Part shown: positions 60,091 through 64,000 of the stretch, piece after piece | How positions within the stretch are numbered: position 1 is the first letter of the stretch | How the letters are laid out: the number at the start of each line of letters is the position of its first letter | Assembly: GCF_000511385.1 (NCBI RefSeq) | Contig: NC_023137.1 | Location: forward strand, 1,991,001-2,055,000 | DNA: 64,000 nt | Direction: 5' to 3' | Source of the DNA: Phaeobacter gallaeciensis DSM 26640 | GTDB taxonomy: Bacteria > Pseudomonadota > Alphaproteobacteria > Rhodobacterales > Rhodobacteraceae | Program-made: the position numbers and the translations under genes | Notes under the pieces: model-generated | The model's input: the letters and a program-made list of their open reading frames with translations, nothing else | Databases searched by the model: none | What the model was told of the DNA's origin: nothing

Positions 60091-60398
60091 GCGCGTCCCT
60101 GCTTCGTTTTTATGAACGTCCACAGACCCAACCACCCCATGGCTGCGCAGGTTCCCGCCGATTGCAAAAATAAGCAACAAACGGCCTGCGCGCTGTGATC
60201 AGCCCTGCTGTGATCCCGTCCTGGCCTGTCCTGCGTGCTGTCCTCCCGCAATGACCGCGGCGGCACCTAGCGCTGAGCCCACGACGCAGCAGCGGCTACG
60301 CAGCGATGGATCTATGCCCAGTGTAGCAGAAAACTGCGAAATTGTCGCGTCCCATGGATCCCAGCCCAAGGACCGCGTGAAGGGGCACTGGCGAAACG
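60091..60398. other. Non-coding stretch upstream of the BCCT gene
   Basis: About 300 bases with no credible gene; it must hold the BCCT promoter. No repeat or RNA structure was seen apart from the acuI terminator at its right end. Confidence 0.4.
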
Positions 60399-60427
60399 CA
60401 AAAACGCGCAGACCGGCTGCGCGTTTT
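60399..60427 (-). terminator. Terminator of acuI
   Basis: Eleven-base perfect stem AAAACGCGCAG/CTGCGCGTTTT with a 5-base loop; on the minus strand it ends in TTTTT, 44 bases past the acuI stop. Confidence 0.85.
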
Positions 60428-60470
60428 CTCGTTGGTCGCCGCTAGCTGTCGCAACCACCACGCAAAGTTT

Positions 60471-61463
60471 TCAGGCATTTACATCCACAACAACGCGGCC
60501 CTTTACCTGACCCTTCAGAATGTCAGCGCCAAGCTCTGGCAGATCCGACAGGGAGGCCGGTTCGACCATCGCCTCCAGCTTCTCCATCGGAAGATCAGTG
60601 GCAATACGCTGCCAGGCCCGCAGGCGGTTGTCGTAGGGCTGCATCACGCTGTCGATGCCAAGGAGGTTCACCCCGCGCAACAGGAACGGGATCACTGTGG
60701 CAGGAAGCCCTGCCCCGCCAGCAAGTCCGACCGCCGCAACCGAGCCGCCGTATTTCATCTGGCCGAGAACGCGCGCCAACATCGCGCCACCCACAGCATC
60801 AATACAGCCCGCCCAGTTTTCGCTCTCCAGCGGGCGTTTGACGGTTTCGTTCAGCTCCTCGCGCGGCACGATCTGTGAGGCCCCAAGCGCGGTCAGATAG
60901 TCAGAGGTCTCTGGTCGCCCGGTAACCGCTGCCACCTCATAGCCAAGGTTCGACAGGATGGCAGTGGCCACAGAGCCAACACCGCCCGCAGCCCCGGTGA
61001 CCAGAACCGGACCATGGCCGGGTGTCAGCCCGTGATCCTCCAGCGCCATCACCGACAGCATTGCGGTAAAGCCTGCGGTGCCCACCGCCATAGCCTGCCG
61101 CGTGTCGATCCCCTCTGGCAGCGGCACCAACCAATCCGCGCGCACGCGGGCCTTTTGCGCATAGCCGCCCCAATGGGCCTCACCCACACGCCAGCCGGTC
61201 AGGACCACCTTGTCGCCGGGCTTGTAGCGGTCATCGTCGGAAGCCTCGACCGTGCCTGCAAAATCGATACCCGGCACATGGGGGTATTTGCGGACCAGTC
61301 CGCCGCCCGGGCCGATGCACAACCCGTCTTTATAGTTCACTGTGGAGTAGTCCACCGCCACCGTTACCTCTGCGTCGGGCAGCTGATCCAGGCTGAGCGT
61401 CTCAACGGCGGCTGATGTTTTACCGCTGTCTTCGTCCTTGTTCACGACCAAAGCTTTGAACAT
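60471..61463 (-). CDS. acuI: AcuI/YhdH-type acrylyl-CoA reductase
   Basis: NADPH-dependent medium-chain reductase that turns toxic acryloyl-CoA into propionyl-CoA, a key step in DMSP and acrylate catabolism in roseobacters. The 330-residue protein starts MFKALVV, has DYSTVNYKDGLCIGPGGG, the proton-donor region and the nucleotide-binding loop VTGAAGGVGSVATAIL, and ends KGRVVVDVNA. The ATG at 61463 has a GAGGAGG site; no zinc-binding Cys cluster is present, as expected for this subgroup. Divergent from a GntR regulator. Confidence 0.88.
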   Translation of the reverse strand: MFKALVVNKDEDSGKTSAAVETLSLDQLPDAEVTVAVDYSTVNYKDGLCIGPGGGLVRKYPHVPGIDFAGTVEASDDDRYKPGDKVVLTGWRVGEAHWGGYAQKARVRADWLVPLPEGIDTRQAMAVGTAGFTAMLSVMALEDHGLTPGHGPVLVTGAAGGVGSVATAILSNLGYEVAAVTGRPETSDYLTALGASQIVPREELNETVKRPLESENWAGCIDAVGGAMLARVLGQMKYGGSVAAVGLAGGAGLPATVIPFLLRGVNLLGIDSVMQPYDNRLRAWQRIATDLPMEKLEAMVEPASLSDLPELGADILKGQVKGRVVVDVNA

Positions 61464-61578
61464 GATCTGTCCTCCTCTGACATTCATCGGCGCACCGGCG
61501 CGCCTAGGTGCGTTGGCTGAGCGAAGATGCCGACGGGCCTCTTCTTCCTCGGCGACGGCGACTCAGCTCTTGCCAATC

Positions 61579-61604
61579 AAATGTCAGACTTTTAAATGTC
61601 TGAC
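61579..61604. promoter_or_regulatory. Repeated GTCNGAC sites in the acuI-GntR intergenic region
   Basis: AAATGTCAGAC (61579-61589) and AAATGTCTGAC (61594-61604) are direct repeats 15 bases apart, each containing the palindrome GTCNGAC; together they also form an inverted repeat TGTCAGAC/GTCTGACA. Placement 33 bases before the GntR start and 116 before acuI makes them good candidates for the GntR operator. Confidence 0.6.
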
Positions 61605-61636
61605 AAATGATTTCTCCCGATAGGCGGCGCCAGAGC

Positions 61637-62371
61637 ATGAAGTTGACCCCACGCAGTACAGCGGATCTGTCCGCTCAGATCGCCGAAGCCATTCGTGATG
61701 CCATCATCAGTGGGGCGCTGATCGTCGATCAACGGCTGCCCTCCGAGGCGGAGATGGCAGAGCAGTTTCAGGTCTCGCGCCCGACCGTGCGCGAAGCGCT
61801 GAAGCGGCTGGCGGCACAATCGCTGATCCGTACCCAGCGCGGGGCCACCGGCGGGGCCTTTGTCAATCGGCTGAGCTTTGAGGAGGCTTATGCGCAGCAG
61901 ATCACCACATCAACGCTGCTGCTGAGCATGAATGCCGTCAGTTTTGACACCGCCTGTGAGGCCCGCTACGCGTTGGAGCGCGCTTGCGCCCCGCTGGCGG
62001 CCACCCGGCGCACGGCGGATCACCTTGCTACCATGCGCGCCGAAATTTTTCGACAGGGCCAGCCCGGTCTCTCCGACGAAGCGTTTTGTGCATCCGATGT
62101 GACTTTTCACCGGGCACTGGTGGATGCGGCGGACAATCCGGTTTTGTCCTATCAACTAGCTGGCGCCGTAGAGGCAATGCAGCCCCTGATGAATATGATC
62201 ACCTTCACCGCGCGGGATCGGGCAGTGATCACTGCACTGCACAGCAATATCGTCGAGGCCATTGAGGCCGGGGATCCAATTGCGACGGCTGAGGGTCTGA
62301 CACAGCTTGAAAGTGAAACGCTTAAGTTGTCACAAACAGTGTTTTTGAAACGTGCGGAACAGGTCAAATAA
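61637..62371 (+). CDS. GntR-family regulator (FadR/FCD type)
   Basis: A 244-residue repressor with an N-terminal winged helix (residues about 10-75: SAQIAEAIRDAIISGALIVDQRLPSEAEMAEQFQVSRPTVREALKRLAAQSLIRTQRG) and a C-terminal FCD ligand domain (about 95-225, with the metal-binding DVTFHRAL). Start at 61637 fits the family; an ATG at 61607 is possible. Divergent from acuI with a shared candidate operator, so acuI is a probable target. Ligand unknown. Confidence 0.88.
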   Translation: MKLTPRSTADLSAQIAEAIRDAIISGALIVDQRLPSEAEMAEQFQVSRPTVREALKRLAAQSLIRTQRGATGGAFVNRLSFEEAYAQQITTSTLLLSMNAVSFDTACEARYALERACAPLAATRRTADHLATMRAEIFRQGQPGLSDEAFCASDVTFHRALVDAADNPVLSYQLAGAVEAMQPLMNMITFTARDRAVITALHSNIVEAIEAGDPIATAEGLTQLESETLKLSQTVFLKRAEQVK

Positions 62372-62399
62372 CCGTTCACGCGCAATCAATAACCGTCCG

Positions 62400-62665
62400 T
62401 AGGGTCAGGACCCATTAATCCTGCACCTCTGGTTTGACTGATTTTGTCTCTGACAAGGAACAGATTCACAGGAATAGTGGTTCTATTTCAAGAAGATGTG
62501 ACGCAGCTCAGAGGCAAAATCAGCCAAATCCCCGGACGTGCGAACCGCTGCAAAGCAGCGGCTTTGAACGCTTGGAATTGACACCGCCAGTCCCGGCGCG
62601 CTCAAAACCACTGCTTTTTTGCCGTTCGCGCGCCAGCGATGCAGGATTAATGGGTCCTGACCCTA
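62400..62665. mobile_element. MITE-like element with perfect terminal inverted repeats
   Basis: 266 bp bounded by TAGGGTCAGGACCCATTAAT... (62400-62425) and its exact reverse complement (62640-62665), 26 bp each. If the outer TA is a target duplication, the inverted repeats are 24 bp. No transposase or convincing ORF inside; a perfect internal hairpin CCGCTGC-AAA-GCAGCGG lies at 62545-62561. This is the form of a non-autonomous insertion element. The parent IS family is not identified; TA targets point to families such as IS630 or some IS5-like groups. Confidence 0.85.
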
Positions 62666-62761
62666 GTTCGGCGCGACCGACTGTTTTGCTCTGATAAAAA
62701 GCTTGCCCAATATCAAAGCGACCGTAATAACATCATAAATGACGAGTATTGGAGAGTTGCA

Positions 62762-63217
62762 GTGTACCCCACGCCCAAAGAGATGTTGAATCGCTGGTTT
62801 CAGGGCCTCTGGGTGAATGGTGATACGACTGTTCTTGACGAGTTATTTGCAGAGGATACCGAAGCAGTCGGCCTGATCCCGGACATCGCGATGAAAAAGC
62901 CGGAATTTGTTGTTCTGGCTGAGGCCGTGCGCGAACTCTGCACCGATATCCAAGTCGAGATCAGCCATGCGGTCGAGGCAGGAGACTGGATTGCCGTACG
63001 CATCCAGGTAGAGGCCGTCAGCATAATGCATAACCGGCCCTTCCAGGTGTCCGGGCATATCATGGCGCGCGCTTCTGAGGGAAAGTTCATCGAAATGATC
63101 AGTCAGTTCGACTTTCTCACACTTTTTGAGAACCTCGGCCAGATGCCTGAGAACACCCTGCCCGTCTGCCTGACAGGTCAGCAACTGGTCTGGGCTTCAA
63201 CCGCGTTGGAGTCTTGA
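62762..63217 (+). CDS. SnoaL/NTF2-like small protein
   Basis: A 151-residue protein starting at GTG (62762), with a GGAGAG site. Pattern of an NTF2-like cone fold: N-terminal helix MLNRWFQGLWVNGDTTVLDELFAEDTEAVGLI and alternating strands with IQVEISHAVEAGDWIAVRIQVEAVS and ASEGKFIEMISQFDFLTLFENLGQMPEN. Members are isomerases, cyclases or ligand binders; catalytic Asp is not clear here. Lies between the MITE and ssrA. Confidence 0.75.
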   Translation: MYPTPKEMLNRWFQGLWVNGDTTVLDELFAEDTEAVGLIPDIAMKKPEFVVLAEAVRELCTDIQVEISHAVEAGDWIAVRIQVEAVSIMHNRPFQVSGHIMARASEGKFIEMISQFDFLTLFENLGQMPENTLPVCLTGQQLVWASTALES

Positions 63218-63254
63218 GCATTTTCCCCCTTTAACTCTCCCCGTCCCGACCATA

Positions 63255-63590
63255 TATTGGGTCTGTTCTTCGGAACTATGGACATAAACGCGCTCGTAAT
63301 AAGCGGATCGGACCCGGGGGCGGTACCCGGCGACTCCACCAAACATCCTTCATTTGGGGATCATGGGGTCGAAACAGGATCGACGAACGTCTAAAGGGGT
63401 TAGCTTTGTCTCGGCTGTCTGCCACCGTTATCGGCGAAACTTGTACAATTGCAAATGACAATCGTGCTCCGGCAATGGCAGTAGCAGCGTAAGCTGTTAA
63501 TGTCGCCGAAACTAAGTCCTTGCGCCTAGCCGCGTAAGGCGGGGTTCGCAGGTACCTGGCAACAGAAACCTGCACTTCCTCCCCTGCATT
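63255..63590 (+). ncRNA. ssrA: Circularly permuted tmRNA (two-piece ssrA)
   Basis: Acceptor part first, coding part second, as in alphaproteobacteria. The acceptor part ends with T-stem CCGGG/CCCGG (63314-63330) around a 7-base loop, acceptor strand CGACTCC (63331-63337), A and encoded CCA (63339-63341). After a short spacer the coding RNA begins GGGGTCG (63365), which pairs fully with CGACTCC including the G3-U pair recognised by AlaRS. The tag frame 63451-63492 encodes ANDNRAPAMAVAA, then TAA. A GCAGGT/ACCTGC stem (63548-63573) lies near the 3' end. Outer ends are approximate. Rescues stalled ribosomes by trans-translation. Confidence 0.93.
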
Positions 63591-63722
63591 TGTTTTTAAA
63601 TTCTCGCAACATGGCTGGAGTGCGCTTGTGGCGGGCGTTCATGCGGCCGGGCGATGGGCAGCCATGTCCTGCCACCACCGCCCAATCATGTTGAGCACCA
63701 TCACGGTTGCTGTAGCATGCCG

Positions 63723-64000
63723 TCATAGCGGCACGCTATCCGCGTCAGCCACGATTGAGCCACCATCCTCAGCCGGCGTGTATTTCGTGCGCCAGGCCTG
63801 CGGCGTCATGCCAGTCACTCGGCGGAACTCCCGGTTGAAGTTGGATTTGGTCTGAAAACCGACATCGAACATGATATCCGTCACCGATCGGCGGGTCGCC
63901 TGAAGCAGGTCGCAGGCCTCCGCAATCCGATAGCCGTTGACGTATTGGGAGACATTCATTCCGACCGAACGGTTGATCGCCTGCGAGATCTGTCGGGATG
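63723..64000 (-). CDS. AraC-family regulator, C-terminal part (N-terminus beyond right edge)
   Basis: About 92 codons of the DNA-binding domain: reading inward from the edge gives SRQISQAINRSVGMNVSQYVNGYRI, then ACDLLQATRRSVTDIMFDVGFQTKSNFNREFRRVTGMTPQAWRTKY, both AraC helix-turn-helix units, and a short acidic tail. The ATG at 63959 is internal, not a start. The sensor half is outside the window, so the regulon cannot be judged. Convergent with ssrA. Confidence 0.9.
   Translation of the reverse strand, partial: SRQISQAINRSVGMNVSQYVNGYRIAEACDLLQATRRSVTDIMFDVGFQTKSNFNREFRRVTGMTPQAWRTKYTPAEDGGSIVADADSVPL

Noticed and set aside
63959..63959. ATG at 63959 as the start of the last AraC gene
   Set aside because: The frame continues to the window edge with a typical AraC helix sequence, so this Met is internal.

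Overview
The window looks like a chromosomal segment from a marine alphaproteobacterium of the Roseobacter group (Phaeobacter/Leisingera/Ruegeria-like). Support comes from a high G+C base composition, a CtrA response regulator next to a SciP-like DUF1153 protein, a circularly permuted tmRNA gene, the lpxI rather than lpxH form of the lipid A pathway, a trgA-trgB-cysK tellurite locus like that of Rhodobacter sphaeroides, an AcuI-type acrylyl-CoA reductase and a dimethylglycine/sarcosine dehydrogenase-like enzyme. Genus and species cannot be fixed from sequence reading alone. No prophage, CRISPR array or large genomic island is visible; most of the window is conserved housekeeping DNA.

Layout. 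Positions 1-5.1 kb (minus strand): the N-terminal three quarters of recG (cut by the window edge), ligA, ctrA and sciP. mnmA follows on the plus strand (5.2-6.4 kb). From 19.0 down to 6.5 kb runs one long leftward envelope and translation block: pyrH, frr, uppS, cdsA, dxr, rseP, a 41-residue small protein with its own terminator, bamA, skp-like, fabZ, lpxA, lpxI, lpxB. These genes cover ribosome recycling, isoprenoid and phospholipid precursors, outer-membrane protein assembly and lipid A synthesis.

19-28 kb: miaA, an AraC-type regulator, and a four-gene peptide/nickel-type ABC importer (binding protein with a twin-arginine signal, two permeases, a double ATPase). 28-39 kb: a small membrane protein, a lytic transglycosylase, ssb, a chemoreceptor with a predicted NIT sensor domain, aroK-aroB, a divergent set of a 49-residue membrane protein, an unrecognised exported protein and xerD, then a CNNM/CorC-type protein. 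39-48 kb: a large FAD/GcvT-type demethylating dehydrogenase, a MobA-like nucleotidyltransferase, a Hint-domain protein, and a xylR-xylA-xylB operon headed by a striking double LacI-type operator; then tRNA-Ser(GGA).

47.9-57.8 kb: a closely packed leftward cluster (class V aminotransferase, photolyase, cfa, trgA, trgB, cysK, MscS channel, AlaX-type editing protein) that reads as an oxidative, UV, tellurite and osmotic stress locus. 57.8-64 kb: a 30-codon ORF, a VOC protein, a BCCT transporter, acuI with a divergent GntR regulator, a 266-bp MITE-like element with perfect terminal inverted repeats, a SnoaL-like protein, the permuted ssrA gene and the C-terminal part of another AraC regulator running off the right edge.

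The least explained items are the MITE, the small proteins at 13.1 and 57.9 kb, the aroK-xerD intergenic pair, the Hint protein, the dispersed hairpin repeat at 25.9 and 41.8 kb, and several perfect palindromes that look like regulator sites.
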